64,000 nucleotides of DNA from Gnetum montanum (lineage: Eukaryota > Streptophyta > Gnetopsida > Gnetales > Gnetaceae), in the NCBI GenBank assembly GCA_015680685.1, contig MNCI01038085.1:733249-797248 (forward strand). The letters are read 5' to 3'. Both the position numbers and the translations under genes were made by a program. Below are positions 9,720-22,900 of the stretch, piece by piece. The notes under the pieces were generated by a model. The model made no database searches. It had not been told where the DNA came from and saw only the letters and a program-made list of their open reading frames with translations. Each line of letters begins with the position of its first letter. Position 1 is the stretch's first letter.

Positions 9720-12700
9720 ACAAGAACAAAAAAGTAGGCTTAAGACCTTGGATGAAAGTACTTTGGGAAAATATCCAAGAGAGTTTGGAATTAAGAAACT
9801 CATATCACGTCACTTTACCTAGCAGCTAAACTTTTTAGAAGGAAAAAAACAGAATACATAGAAAGCTTGTTATTCAACCCATGTGCCTTGACTTGGTGGC
9901 TAAACATTTTCAAAAAAATACAAAGTGTTTCATTTGATCCATGGACCGAATTGATTTTGCTAAGATTTTTCACTCCAATTTTATCCCATTAAGAATGTCT
10001 TATTAAGCTATTTGACTTTTGAATTATCAACATGTTACTTTTACAGCATTTATGTAGCTGTAGTTTCAAAAAAATCCAAATTGTAGTTTTACTTACATTA
10101 CCAGTCTTTATCTATAACCTAAAAAATAAAAATCTGATTGAAAGAAACAATTTCTATTAGATCAATCGATTTCCTACTATATATATCTTCATGCATTTTC
10201 TAAAAGAAAGTTAGAAGCCGGTTTCTTTAGAAATTTTTGGATTTTTTCACACCTTTCTTTGTTTCAAAAATCATGCCAATTGGAAAGATTTTCAAATCAA
10301 CCCATAGAACATTCTAACCCTCTTAGTGCAAATTTAGGATATGACATGTGTCTATGGAATTATCCAATCTCTTAGCCAAAAGAAGTATTGAAAGAAGACA
10401 AAAGGTATATAAAAGAGAATTCGTTTTTGAATGAAAGGAAAAGACACATTGAGAATTGGACCAAGTCAATTCATTATTCTATTTTTGTCATATTATCAAT
10501 TGATGAATCTATGACTTTTCATACCACTGTTGTGGAAATTTCCAATGTTGTGAAAGACAACCAAATGTTTTTGAAATTTTTAGGGGATTAGAAAGAGAAA
10601 AGAGAGGATTTTTGTACAATCAAAATGGATTTTCCAAATCTTTCCTCAAAATTGGCTATTTCATCAAATCCAAGATGTACTATGATTAGACACAATTGAA
10701 GGGATATAAACTAATTTCTTTGTAGTCAATTTCAAATAGTTCACCTTGGAATCTAGTTTTTTCTTCATTCTACAAAGAGCTCCTTTTTCATTTTTGTCAA
10801 GTAAAACAAATTATTCTAAAAAGAATAGATTGATTCACTCTATCACTAACTAATCCTAGTCAAGTTTCTACTAAACATCTTCCTTTGATATATATTATTA
10901 TAATTTCTTTTATGAACTTTAGAAGAAAAAATTATGGAATCAAATCTTCCACCATAGAAAAAAAAAGGAAGAATCCATGGTTCAATATGATTGAAGAAGA
11001 GGATGAATCTTTCAATCGAATAATCAACCTAATTATCTTAATTCTCCCATATAAGCCTTTAGAAAATACAATACACAATCATTTTTGAATATTTCAAACT
11101 AAAAATACAATGAACTAGCCTTCCTTAAATTGGAGAAAAGGTTAGAAAGAATGGTTGGATTATTTGATTATTTGAATTTCGAAATATATGAATTGTAATT
11201 TGCATGTATACAAAAGCTTCGATTAATTCGAATAATTGCAAAACTATTCAAATCATCTTGTTTACTTCAATCCAAAGGAATTATCTATTGAAGAAATATT
11301 GATTCAGATTACTTTGATTTTGTTCTATGCTTTTGAAGAAATGAAATTGAGCAACCTCTAGAAAAATATCGACATTTCTAGTGACATTTCTTATTTTGTT
11401 GAGAAACACATTTCAAATTTGAATATTTTCCTTTCTTAGTGTTGCCTTGAGACTAAAATAATCTATTAGTTGTAGTTTATGGAATTTCTTATTCCAATCG
11501 TTAAACCCAAAATCTAGTGGTTGGATAATAAGAAAAATATCTCAAATATTAATGAAGGAACAATAGAACAATTTGTTTGGAATGAGATACCAAATCATAC
11601 ACAGATTATATACCTTTTTGAAAATGAAAAAAACAACATGGAATTGTTGGATAATACAGATTTTTTGAACATATACAATGATCAAGATAATTTGTTGAAT
11701 TCTGTAAAAATCTTCAATCAAAACTCATCAAGGGCTACTTTTGAAAAAGTAAATACACCACAATTTTTCAATTATCTACATCATCCTTTGTCCAAGTCCA
11801 GTTATAATAATAGATTACCTTCTTATATAGAGGAAGGGATTCCTAGCAAAACAATTCTTACATATGCACAATTATTTCATTTTCTACCCATGCACAATAA
11901 TATGTTTTCTTTGTCGCTTGGTGAAAGAAGACCCATTCACTTGGAGAAAGAGGCTATTTCACTCATAGAGTCACAAGTATCCAACATAAGTGGTGACAAA
12001 AAGTATGTACTAATATATGACTATAACTTTTCCAAGTTATTAGCTTGATGGAATCCATTTGTTCATGATAAGAGAGATATCTCCTCAGTTGAAGAGATTT
12101 CTACAATGGCTTTCACAAGTTAATTTGGAAAATTTCCATAGATCTTTTGTTGAAGAAAACAACCTCAAGTAGTATCTAAAAAATGTAACTTTAACCTTGA
12201 ATTTGATTCAAGCTTAATCTTATTAAGATGATTTATTTTTGGAATTTTTTTCGAATAAGAACCTGAAAATGCTTCATTGGATTCTACAGATGTTTGAAAA
12301 AATTAGTTCAATAGAGAGTGTTGAAAACATAAAAGAAAATGAAGCAATAAATAAGCTTTGGAATTTATGGAAAGAGAAGTGACAAATTTTCTTATTTCAT
12401 TCACCAAATTTTTTCTAAGAACTTGCTCAGAAACAAGAGATGTATAGGATCAATACTCATTTTTCCAAAAGGATTTTTCTTAGAACATATATGCCATGGT
12501 TTTTTACTTCTGTATGGTGGAAATACTTTGGAGATACACTTTTCAAAACTTTTCTAGATATATTGCTATATGGTTTCCATCAATTTCTATCTATTTGAAA
12601 AGATATTAGGTATAAATTGATTATCTTGTGGGTACTTTCTCATGAATTATGATCCATTCTACAATCAAAATTCCAATCGATTTGGCGAAGGATCTGAATT

Positions 12701-12848
12701 TCACTTTTATTTTGAGTCTTTCTTTTGAATGAGTTGGTTCCTTGGTTGATGTCTTTCAAGGAATTTTTTTTTGATGAAATCCACATGAATAGGTCAATAT
12801 GGAAATTTTTGCGATTAGCTAGGAGGATGGGGTTTTTTGGATTATTAT
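9720..12848 (+). pseudogene. ycf2: ycf2 remnant, 5' part, cut by a retrotransposon
   Basis: Three-frame reading gives successive ycf2 pieces: IKLFDFRIISMLLLQ near 10,000, LIERNNFY near 10,140, a 175-codon open stretch at 11,521-12,048 with TILTYAQLFHFLPMHNNMFS and HLEKEAISLIESQVSNI, and YMPWFFTSVWWKYFGDTLF near 12,500. ycf2 encodes a very large FtsH-like plastid protein (Ycf2, tied to the protein-import motor). Stops and shifts are dense. The gene breaks off in the segment reading LRLA..GFFGLLL at 12,848 and resumes at 19,943, on the other side of an LTR element. Confidence 0.88.
12844..12848. repeat. Target-site duplication ATTAT, left copy
   Basis: ATTAT directly before the LTR start is repeated at 19,943-19,947 directly after the other LTR. 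Five bases is the normal duplication length for Ty3/gypsy integrases. Confidence 0.85.
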
Positions 12849-13697
12849 TGATGAGTGGTGATGTACCCCTACACTCAACCATACGAATACGACTGTTACA
12901 TGCACAATCTGGTTGAACTCCGCAAACTAAGTGCCTACACACCTCATGGAATACTTAAGGTTAATCATTCATTTTCTTCCCAGACTTACTTGTATTTGTC
13001 ATGGTTGTATGGTTAAGTAAGTCTAAGGAATGTGATTTTTATATCTTTTCTTTTTTATCTCCTATGTTAATGAGGTGAAGGGTGAAGAAACTAATTGACT
13101 AACTTTAACTAACTAACTAAGCCTTAATTAACCTATCATCAGCATCTGTTCCCACTTACTTTTCACACACTAAACCAATGCAACCTTGGTTACCAAATGC
13201 TAGTCGTTACTGGGATCACCAAGCGTAATGCACGTGCTCGAAGTAGTCGTACTAAATGCAGTTAACGACAGGAGAAGGGTTGAGAGAGATTTAATTAACT
13301 AAGAAATCATTTAAATGGTAAATAGTAAATAACAATAAATAAAGTCCTAATTAGCCTAATCCATGCACTGTAAGATTTATCCAAGAAGTTCGTCTTTATT
13401 TCCATACACAAACTTGTGTTCAGGTACAATATTTGCTCAAATAAAGATCAATTTACTTTGGAGTTCCTACTGTGGGCACATGGAAAATATTCTATCTCTA
13501 GAGAGGTAGAACTACTAGAGTTTTGCTACAGTCTAGGCCTAGAACTAGAAACAAGGGAGAGTCGCCTCTTATTTATAAACTTGGTGGTGCACTGCAATAT
13601 CACATATGCGATATCGTGGGGGAAGACACGATATCACATGGAATGCGATATTATGGCGATCGTGATATCATGGTCCATATGATATCATGTCCCATCA
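12849..13697 (-). repeat. LTR of element 1 (left; 3' LTR of the element)
   Basis: About 849 bp from TGATGAG to ..CCCATCA, similar along most of its length to 19,204-19,942. Its size agrees with the 846-bp LTR of element 2 (55,412-56,257). The last 100 bases carry a cluster of GATATC/ATATCA words that is absent from the right LTR. On the minus strand a weakly purine-rich CATGGGAGTA abuts it, a possible remnant of the polypurine tract. Confidence 0.82.
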
Positions 13698-15690
13698 TAC
13701 TCCCATGACTGAATGAAAACTCATCCTCAAGTTCCTTACAAAATATTGGAAAGGTATGGGATTATTGACTCAAATGGAACTAATGGTGAATGGGATGACA
13801 TGTGAGCAGATCATCATTACAAGAGAAGACAAAACTGGTGTTCATGACAATAAGAGTGAACACATTATACATTTGATATCAGGCCTCATTTGGCAGCTAA
13901 GAGAGAAGAGAGAAGAGAAAAAAAGTTTGTTATTACCAACGCCAAGATTGCGCCTTTCGTTATCCATCCATAAGTGCACCTTCAATCTCGTTCCTTGCAT
14001 AGCTGATTTAGCACTGATCCATTTCAAGTGTTTCCTCTAGATCTAATCCATTGTTGCATGATTTCCATCTACACACACAACACAGTCTTATATTAGCAAG
14101 GGTAAATGAATCATCAAGTAATTGATACCTTTCCTTAGTGAAAGGTCCATTGGCTGGGTTGTGGTATGGCTGATACAGATTTGGAGATATATTAATGATG
14201 ACTACTGAAGGTGTAGGGGTTAGGAGAAAATTGAAAGAATTGGACTAGGACCCCCATGACTAAGAGTAAACCTCTAGTAGCGATAGAATGGAGAAGGAAA
14301 AAGAGCAGGAAAAATAGAGAAAAAGAGACAACTATAACGTCGATGAAGTGGATGTCAAGATGGAAATGAACAAAATAAAGGAGATTGAAAAAAATGTTAA
14401 GGGAAAGAATTTAATTGGTGCACCAAATAAGAATGCATGTGGGTCCTCCTCAAAGTAGGCTCATGCCCTTAATTCCATGACAAACCCACATTCAAAGAGT
14501 TCGTAGGCTCTAGGAATGTGATGTGGAACAAGAGTTAAAGTCTTAACCGTAAGAATTTACCAAAAAGAAAACAATGTGTCAACCAAAATATACACTAATG
14601 ATACAACTGGAAATGAGGTGAATAATGGAGGAAGAATGATGAAAAGGAGAGAATAGAATAGAGTCTTAAGAACAAGGTGGTGTATAGCCCCTTGTGTAGT
14701 CAATGATTAATGTGACTTGGTAAATCTCATTCCAACTCTAGCCTCAAACAAACCACATCTAGTGACTTTGCATTAATGCATTCGGTCAATCCATCAACTT
14801 GAATAACAAGAATGCCTTTCCCAAGAGCCACCACCATTCCAATGAAACAAATAAGAAGAGAATGGGAAGTGAGAAGGGCCTTATTTATAGGGAACATTTT
14901 TATTTTATTTCCATAACCAGTGCTTGTAGCCCAAGCGATTATTTTGTCTAAGGGATGTGCTTTGAATTCTCACTTTTTTCTTTCTTCTTGTTTTTTTTCT
15001 TTCATTTTATTTTATTTTATTTTTTTATTTATGTTTTGTGTTTTTATGCATGAGAACCACACCATGCAAAGACTTATTATTTTTATTTACTCAGCTTCCC
15101 GATAATTGGGTGACATCGGAACGGTAAAAAAACTTAAGAAGAAAACATCCAAGCACCTAAGATAAAGGCCATGACAAATGCATCAAGTTCCCTTGAAGTC
15201 ACACCCTTTTCAATCCTTGAGTCCCTCCTTAGTCTAAGAAATGCCCAGTCACTAATTTGTTAGAGTTCTTATTATTTTGAAGAAAGGGGACTATACAGTT
15301 CCAAGCCAAGAGAGAGCATAGAAACTTGTGGATGAATGGATGAAGTGGACTCATTGCCTGTCATATCAAAAGAAACATACCTTAGTATCAACATCATAAC
15401 TTCAAGGTAAAAACCAAACATTAGCAATCAATATAAAAATAGTTCATACCATCATTAAGAAAACTTATTAAATGACAAACTTACAATATGGATAACACAC
15501 ACACACACAATGAAAAATTATGAATGATGTTGTAAAAAAAAATAAGAAAAGTTAAAGAAATTTGTAAAACAAAAATGTTTAAAACAAAAACATGTAAAAA
15601 AAATTGTGTAAAACGAAAATGTGTAAAACAAAAACGTGTAAAACAAAAATGTGTAAAAAAAAAATTAAAAAAAAGAACTGAGGGCCGCAA
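13698..15690. other. Non-coding internal region of element 1
   Basis: Matches 56,258-58,200 of element 2 in order, for example ATGAAAACTCATCCTCAAG against ATGAAAACTCAACCTTGAG. Reading frames here are short and not conserved between the two elements. This is the region between the pol end and the 3' LTR. Athila-type relatives may carry an env-like ORF here, but none is visible. Confidence 0.6.
15560..15665. repeat. Short tandem repeat, 17-18-bp unit
   Basis: Six or so degenerate copies of AAAACAAAAATGTGT(A) in a row. On the minus strand they make a meaningless Phe-rich frame (FTHFCFTRFCFTHF). Element 2 has only one or two units at the corresponding site (about 58,115-58,135), so the array expanded inside element 1. 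Confidence 0.7.
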
Positions 15691-15759
15691 ATGATTAGCA
15701 TAGGTGGCCATCTTTCTCATGACTAAATGGAAAGGGAGAGATCTGAAATAATGAACACC

Positions 15760-16600
15760 TATTTAAATTTTTCAAAAGTGTCCAACTTCTCCCGATTGAT
15801 GTTCTTAGATTGAGGAGTGGAAGTCGGTGATGCTCATATTCCAATGTGTCTATGCCTTCGTTACAAGTGTGGGTTGTTCCCCCAATTTGTTTCATGGATG
15901 TTGATAGGTTGCTCTTTCTATTAGCCATCAACCACAAGGTTTCCATTACTTGTGTGGTTGCTACATATAGGCACCTTTGTATTTGTGTTTCTAGGGCACA
16001 TCGGTTACATGGAAGAGATGTTGAGCATTCCTCCATGTCATCATCCTCTAAGTCACTGTATGTGATGCATGAAAATTTCTTCTTCTCAATATTTTCATAA
16101 ATGTTTACCTTAGATATCTTCAAGGAAAGACTGTGGATCCCTATATATGCATCTATTGTACTCAGCCATGGCCTTCCCATTATAATCAGAAAGCCCTCGT
16201 TGTTACTATTGACTTCTATCACCAGGAAGTTAGCTAGGTATGACGAACTAGACAGAATGATAGCGATGTCCTCCATCAATCCTAAGGGAATGGTGATGGG
16301 CTAGTCAGCTAGCTCAAGTTAAATAATGCTCTTTTTGAGTTAGGGCAGGTTCCAGGCTTGATACATTTCTCATGAGATTAAGTTGACTCCAGAACCTGAG
16401 TCAAGAAGAGCCATATGTGGTTCATTCGTGGTGAGTTGGAGATAGATTAAGGGGCTTCCAAGGTCAGGGAGTTTTCTAGGAATGTGGCCTACCTTGATCC
16501 AATTGGTAACGGTATGTATTAACATAACCGTATGTGTTAAGCTCTGTTGTTGGACTGAAGGGAGCCCTGAAGCCTTAGATGGTGGAGGAGCATGCACAGA
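15760..16600 (-). pseudogene. Retroviral-type aspartic protease region of element 1
   Basis: The minus strand reads ALLDSGSGVNLIS near 16,375-16,410, with the catalytic Asp-Ser-Gly triad, followed across a frame break by IPLGLMEDIAIIL, FLVIEV and IMGRPWLSTIDAYIG, the usual flap-to-C-terminus pattern of Ty3/gypsy proteases. The same order occurs in element 2 at 61,454-61,969. In-frame stops separate the parts. RT should follow but is deleted. Confidence 0.8.
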
Positions 16601-16723
16601 CTCAACTACTTGTTGTTGTGAGAGCTTGTCTAGGTTTTTGGTTCTAAAGAAAGGTCTTCTCTTCTTGCAGTTGTTAGAACCAGCAATGAGTAGAATGTTT
16701 ATAACTCTTGTAGCATTACATTG

Positions 16724-18950
16724 CTATGGTTGAGTGGGGAGTTCCCCTTGCATTGTTGGAGCAGGTGGTAGTGGAACTACCGATGGAAGAGTGGCGGATG
16801 GATTTGGAGGATGGTATGGATGTGGAGCATCTCTCGGGGGAGAAGGATTCCTTCTAAAGTACTCCCAAACTTGGTAGTAATGTTGGGAAGTTGTGTGATC
16901 CATAGAGTGACTTGGAGAAACCATCTGCTGCACGTAATAGCCATAAAGATTAGGTTTCCAGTAAGGGTATCGTTGTAAAGGTAGTGGCATCCCTCATGAC
17001 TATGGGTGTTGCCACTGCTGATATTTTCTGATGGATTTTGGTGGAGTTCCACATGGATAGTACATTAATGGTTGGTGGAACTACCTTGGTTTACCTTGAG
17101 GATAAGGTAACCTTCGGGGTGCTTGCCGTTGGTTAAGTCTCGAGTTAAGTGCATACATCCCAGACTCTTGCAGATGTGAGAAGATTGGACAACATCCCTT
17201 AGGATGATCATATTGCAAGATCTCACATCCACCATCATTGTCTATGTCTAAGTTCACAACCTCATCAAAGATAGTTATTTTCCCCTTACCATTGTTACAT
17301 GCATGGCCTACATCTCTCATCTTTCTCTTATCGCATTCACTACCTTGTTCCTCCTTAGACTCCTCTACAATTTTCAGGACAGTTTTAAGTCTAGAGTCTA
17401 AGGAATCCCACAATTGATCCACCTTATCTGACACTTTGGTTTTTAACTTCTAGGGCAGCAAGGTTTTTCTGTTCATCAACTCTTCAAGTCGTGACTCATC
17501 CTCCTCATCACAAAATTTCACTCCCTTCTTTCGAAGGGAAGGATCATGGTTATATTCTTCTACACTCTCTCTTTTTCATAGCTCCCCTTCTTCTTTGGCT
17601 ACATGCTCCAACAAGCAATAAATTTTATGGGATCTATGTTTTGATAGTCTCCCTTGGGCATAAGTCCCAAGGGTTCTCCTAGTCTCATGTCTTAGCCCAT
17701 CTACAAGGTGGTGGAGTTGATCCCGCTGTGCATAACCATTGCCCGGGCAATGATGTAGCAATGCATAATATTGGCCCATGTCAACATCCAAGAGTTCATG
17801 ATTACCCTGTTTCCATCCTTGGATCTATTTACACAAGTTAGACACTCTGGAGTACATTTGGTATTTATCGTTGAGCAATTATAACATCGTACTCCATCTC
17901 CTAATGGTTTCTAGTTCTAAGGACTAGTACCAACTCTCTGCTTTCTTTGTGAGTGTCCTAGGAAACAACTTTAATTTCTGCCACTTTTTTTCTATGTTTT
18001 GTAAGGCACAGGAATCGTGGAATGCCTATAAATGATTCTGTGGATTAGCATTGTATCCCCCTTCAAAGCATGGGATATTATTCATGTTTACGTGCTTGAT
18101 TCGACTATCTTTTTTATGCCTTTTCAGTATTCTCACTTCCTCCATTATATCTAGCATACTCTGGGTTACAAGTAGGGGCTCATCATGATCATCTCCTTCA
18201 TAAAGTCTATGATGTCTATGTTGTTCTCTACTTTCCCTTTATTCACATCTTGATTCTCTTGATTGCCCTTATCCTCTCTCTCGAGTTTCTCATCGAGGTC
18301 TTTTAGTTTGCCTACCCTTATCCCTACTGTTATGCTCCTTGTGGCTACTCCCAAATGTGAAAGGAGAGGGTGAGTGATGTGATAAAGAGGAAGACAAAGG
18401 AGAACCATCACCATGATGATGTTTCTTACCTTCTCTTCTATGAATATGGCCTCGATCGTGATGATGATCCACATGTCCATCCTTGTCATGTGTTGTTGTT
18501 CCCTCAATGAATAGTTGGAATTCATAGGGATCAGAACCAGGGTTGTGTATCATAGAGTATAATTTTTGATACCCCACCTCCTCACCATCGTTAGGAGGGG
18601 GAACATCATTTGATAGAGAACCTGTTATAAGTGGTTCATCATCTTCAATTTCACTTAGGACGTGTGAGACCCCTTTGCCCTTCAACAGTGTATGGTGGCT
18701 CCCTTGCCATGAGTCCCTTAAACATTGTGTTCCTATGGGATGATAATCCCTTGTGTCAAAATCACTTACAATGTATTCAACATATAGTTGTGTCATGCCG
18801 ATCTGTGCAAGAGCATGGAGGAGCATGTTTGGGACTGAACAATCTGGGGGTAACACTATGTTACCTTGCAAGTCTCTCCATCACAATTGTTCATCTTGAT
18901 GGAGGATAAAGGTAAAATATGGTATATACTCATCATGATGAGTATATACT
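16724..18950 (-). pseudogene. gag-like region of element 1
   Basis: Open stretches lie on the minus strand at 18,290-18,871 (N-terminal part, acidic then His/Ser/Lys-rich), 17,576-17,791, 17,081-17,434 and 16,724-17,052. At about 17,200 the text CEILQYDHPKGCCP corresponds to a zinc-knuckle-like CEICQYDHPKGC in element 2, with one Cys lost. Gag forms the particle and binds RNA in this class. The frames do not join into one ORF. Confidence 0.7.
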
Positions 18951-19184
18951 ACCTGATGCTATTGAGGAACTGGTGGATTTTAGTTATGTGCTTGATGTTG
19001 CCAACTGTTTCTAGTATGATCCCTAGGTGGTTAATTACTTTTGCTTGAAGAAGAATACATTGTTATTTTATTCAGTGTGCTATTTAACCATTATATAATT
19101 TTTTTTAATTAACCCTAAGGGTTCATTTAATCTCCCAATGATGTGGATAATTTCCTATGTTCTACTTAGCGCAAAGACACTTAG

Positions 19185-19202
19185 TCCCTACCAACAGTGC
19201 CA
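19185..19202 (-). other. Primer-binding site of element 1 (tRNA-Asp type)
   Basis: One base inside the right LTR, the minus strand reads TGGCACTGTTGGTAGGGA. This is a decayed form of the tRNA-Asp complement TGGCGCCGTTGCCGGGGA, the primer-binding site of Athila/Tat-type plant Ty3/gypsy elements. Confidence 0.65.
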
Positions 19203-19203
19203 A

Positions 19204-19942
19204 TGATGAGTGGCAAGGCATCCCTACACTCAACCATACAAATACGAGTGTTACATGCGCAATCCGGTCGAACTCCATAGACTAAGTGCCTAGACACCTC
19301 ATGGAACACTTAAGGTTAATCATTCATTTTCTTCCCAGACTTGTATTTTTCACGGTTGTATGGTTAAGTAAGCCTAAGGTATGTGATTTTTATATCTTTT
19401 CTATTTTATGTCCTATGCTAATGAGGTGAAGGGTGAAGAAACTAATTGACTAACTTTAAATAACTAACTAAGCCTTAATTAACCTAGCATCAGCATCCAT
19501 TCCCACTTATTGTTCACAACCTGAACCAATGCAACCTTGGTTACAAAACGCTAGTCATTACTAGGATCACCAAGCATAATGCACGTGCTCGAAGCAGTTG
19601 TACTGAATGTAGTTAACTACGGGAGAAGGGTTGAGAGAGATTTAATTAACTAAGAAAGCATTTAAATGGTAAATAGTAAATAAAAATAAATAAATTCCTA
19701 ATTAGCCTAATCCATGCACTGCAAGGTTTATCCAAGAATTTTGTCTTTATTTCCGTACACAAACTTGTGTTCAGGTACAATATTTTCTAGAATAAAGATC
19801 TGTTCACTTTGGAGTTCCTGCTTCGGGCACATGGAAATTATTCTATCTATGGAGAGGTAAAACTACCAAATTTTCGCTACGGTCTAGGCCTAGAATTGGA
19901 AACAAGGGAGAGTCGCCTCTTATTTACAGACTTGGCGCATCA
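19204..19942 (-). repeat. LTR of element 1 (right; 5' LTR of the element)
   Basis: 739 bp, aligned to 12,849-13,697 from TGATGAGTGG to CTTGG. It then jumps to the terminal CATCA, lacking about 110 bp that the left LTR and element 2 have. Its terminal bases and the flanking ATTAT are intact. Confidence 0.82.
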
Positions 19943-22900
19943 ATTATCTTGTGGTTAATCATTATGTTTTTCCTTTTTCCATATTTTTTGTTATTTTCTT
20001 ACTTTGGATTTATTTGCTGATATAGTTTAATTTTCTCAAGTTTGGGCTACATTTAGATCCAACTTTGTTAAACAATGGTTGGTGAAAATTAAAAGATATA
20101 GTGAGTACCCAAAGGATTCTTTGGAAATACTGGATTGGGTAGAACCTATTGATTTGGTAATATTTGACTTGGTCAAACCAATCCTTTAAAGAACTACTCG
20201 CACTAGTCCATGTTTGTCTACTTTTGATACTTCTAATAACTATGAGTACTTGGAGGATTTTTTGGAAATACTAAATTGGAAAAAAAAAATCTTTGGTTCT
20301 ACTTGTGATGATGATTATATTTTTGATAAATCTCAAAATTATGAAATTTTTATTTTACTAATTTGGCTAAGAAGGATGAACTGAGTTGGACGTAGTTGGA
20401 TGCTCATAAATATGAAGAGGAGTTGACTTTTTAGTTCACCTTTGGAATTTTAAAGAAAATTATTTACCTTTTTTGAAAACCCTAAGAATGGTATTAGTTG
20501 TTGAGGCTTATAATTACTTACATTTTTATACTAATAAGTCATAAGAAGAATCTGGGTGCATTTGATCGATCTGTGACAATGTCTGACTTCATAGTCAAAA
20601 AGCAAAACTCTTCCTTGAATTTTCCATCTTTCTTTTCATCACGATCTTCATCAGAGGATGATAAGAATTTAAATTCTAATTCTAATAATAATAATTATAA
20701 TGATAAGAAGAAAGAGACATTTGATCTACTTCTACTTCTAAGAATAGAAAAAGAGCTCTCCTAAATTGAATCAACATTAACCTATAGACATTTTGTCTCT
20801 AAAGGTTATTAAACCACCAAAGATTCAAGGCTTATGTATTTACAATATTTAGTTGACATTTTTTAAGAAGATCTAGTGGATTATAGGTTTAATCAATTTT
20901 TTTAGTAGAAAAATGGATCTTCTTTGCCTTTTATCAAAGGATTAACAAGTCTAATCAAAAAATGAATTCTGAAGCTAGAAAAACTCCTTTCTTCTTAGGG
21001 CCATCCCTTTCCAAAGTGATTTTATTAATAGGTCTTAAGGAAACTAATCAATCTTATTTAGTTAGTGTAGTAGTAGACTCTTATGTTCCATTCATAAAAA
21101 TCAATCTAGAATGCTTCTTTGATGGTTGTAAAACTTTCTCCCAAATCCATTATACTTTGATAATTGTAGATAGGAATCCCAAGTATTCATGAATTGGAAT
21201 GGAATATCTCAATTCTACCATGAAGAGGAAGACCTTCATTAAGAAGAAGGCATTGTTTCATCACTTATTGGATCATATGGATAGCTATTATGAGAACATT
21301 TTTATTAGTAGAAGAAATATTATTTTTATTGTTTTGACTGATATTCTTAGAAAAGTGGATCTAAATCTAATGATTCTATATCAATTTGGTCAATTCATCA
21401 ATATTTGAATCCTTCTTATCCTCTAATGAGAAAAGTAATTTCCCATTATTTTACATAGAAAGGATTTGGACTTGAAAAAAGAATTGTCCTATCTTGATGA
21501 TTTTGGATTTAGAATACTGGGTATATGGAACAAGATTATCAATGAGGTCATAGGGATTAATTGTTTGCAAGAAAAATCCATTATAGACACTAATATAATT
21601 AAATTGTCTCTTTATAAACAAACTTGGGGTTTGCAATCTATAGATCAAGGTATTGTATCCATTCTAAAACATCACAAAAGACTTCCTTATAAGGTAGGAA
21701 AGGCTATTCTAAAAACAATGCATAGAAAAAAATCTCCTTCTATATCTATGGCAAAGGATTTATGTACGAAAATTTTTTCTTATTTTTTCTAAATTGTATT
21801 TAGAACCTTTGATCATCGAAACAACTATAAAGGAATTCACTGAACTCCCCCATATTTTGGGTTTCTTGGCTAGATGAATAGCTTGGGATTCTTAGTTGAT
21901 GTTATTAGAACCAAATCAAGAGAATTGGACTCCACTCAATAGAGTTTTTGAACATGATTTTCACCTAGCTTCTAGTAATTTAGAAAGTCTTCTAGCAAAG
22001 TTTCCATTGTTAGGAATATGCTGAGGTAAGTCTGATAATAATAAAATCCCACTATTTCCTCCTTAGTGTAAAATGATAAATCATTAGTATATGATGCAAA
22101 CAAGGTTTTTGTCTCTAGTCACTAAAATATGTCTAAATTCTCAACTCCAATAGAATGAAGAATTCAATGAATCATTGGTTTCATTTCCTTGGGTTTCGCA
22201 TTTTAATTTTCTTCGTAGTAATTGATTTGATCCTATGCAAACACTCAATGAGTTGGGATGGCAGAGCAAGTCAAATTGTTTCAAGAAAAGTGGATCCTCA
22301 TGAAAAAGGTTGAAAATCATCTTTGTATGCTCTAGCATACTAGAATATGTCTAAATGATCAACTCCAAAATAATGAAGAATTTGATGAATCGTTGGTTTT
22401 GTTTCCATGGGTCTATCATCTTAGTTTTCTTTACAGTAATCGATTTGATTCTATACAAACGCTCAATGAGTTGGGATTGTTAGAGTAGGTTAGATTGTTT
22501 TATGAAAGGTAGATGCTCATGAAAAGTGTTGAAAATCATCTTTGTATGCTCCAACATAACTCTAGGAGGTTCAACTTTCAAGAAAATGGAGTGATGTCAT
22601 AGTATAGGAAGTACTAGTAGGTTCTCAAAATCTATCATTGCAAGAGTATTTGGGGCTATTTAGATGTCAACCTGGATATTCAATGTAATATAAATCAAAG
22701 TAATGTTGATCTTATTATAAACCTATGCTATTTTGGGGAAGACAATCTATTTGGGATTCCTTTGTAACCTACGAGGAGGATTTGTACTTTTTGTTTTTAG
22801 GGCAAGAATTGTTTTTCAATGAAGAAATAGTGCAAATGCTTTATAATAGTGCAGCCTATGTCCATTTAATAAGAATATACTATACAAAAAAAAGCACCAC

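Larger units (their letters stand above)
12849..19942 (-). mobile_element. Ty3/gypsy LTR retrotransposon 1, pol-deleted, inserted in ycf2
   Basis: The ends are TGATGAGTGG... and ...GCGCATCA, with LTRs at both ends, gag and protease remnants on the minus strand, and the same five bases ATTAT on both sides (12,844-12,848 and 19,943-19,947). The sense strand is minus, so the 5' LTR is the right one. A primer-binding site complementary to tRNA-Asp lies next to it. Compared with the related element at 55,412-64,000, the reverse transcriptase, RNase H and integrase region (about 3 kb) is missing: sequence like 58,150-58,220 at about 15,680-15,745 passes directly into protease-side sequence. It is non-autonomous and also full of stops. 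Confidence 0.9.

Noticed and set aside
12640-12942. ORFs spanning the left edge of element 1
   Set aside because: They cross the ycf2/LTR join and exist only because of the insertion.
15481-15720. Phe-rich membrane protein on the minus strand
   Set aside because: It is a translation of a short AAAACAAAAATGTGT tandem repeat in a non-coding part of the retroelement.
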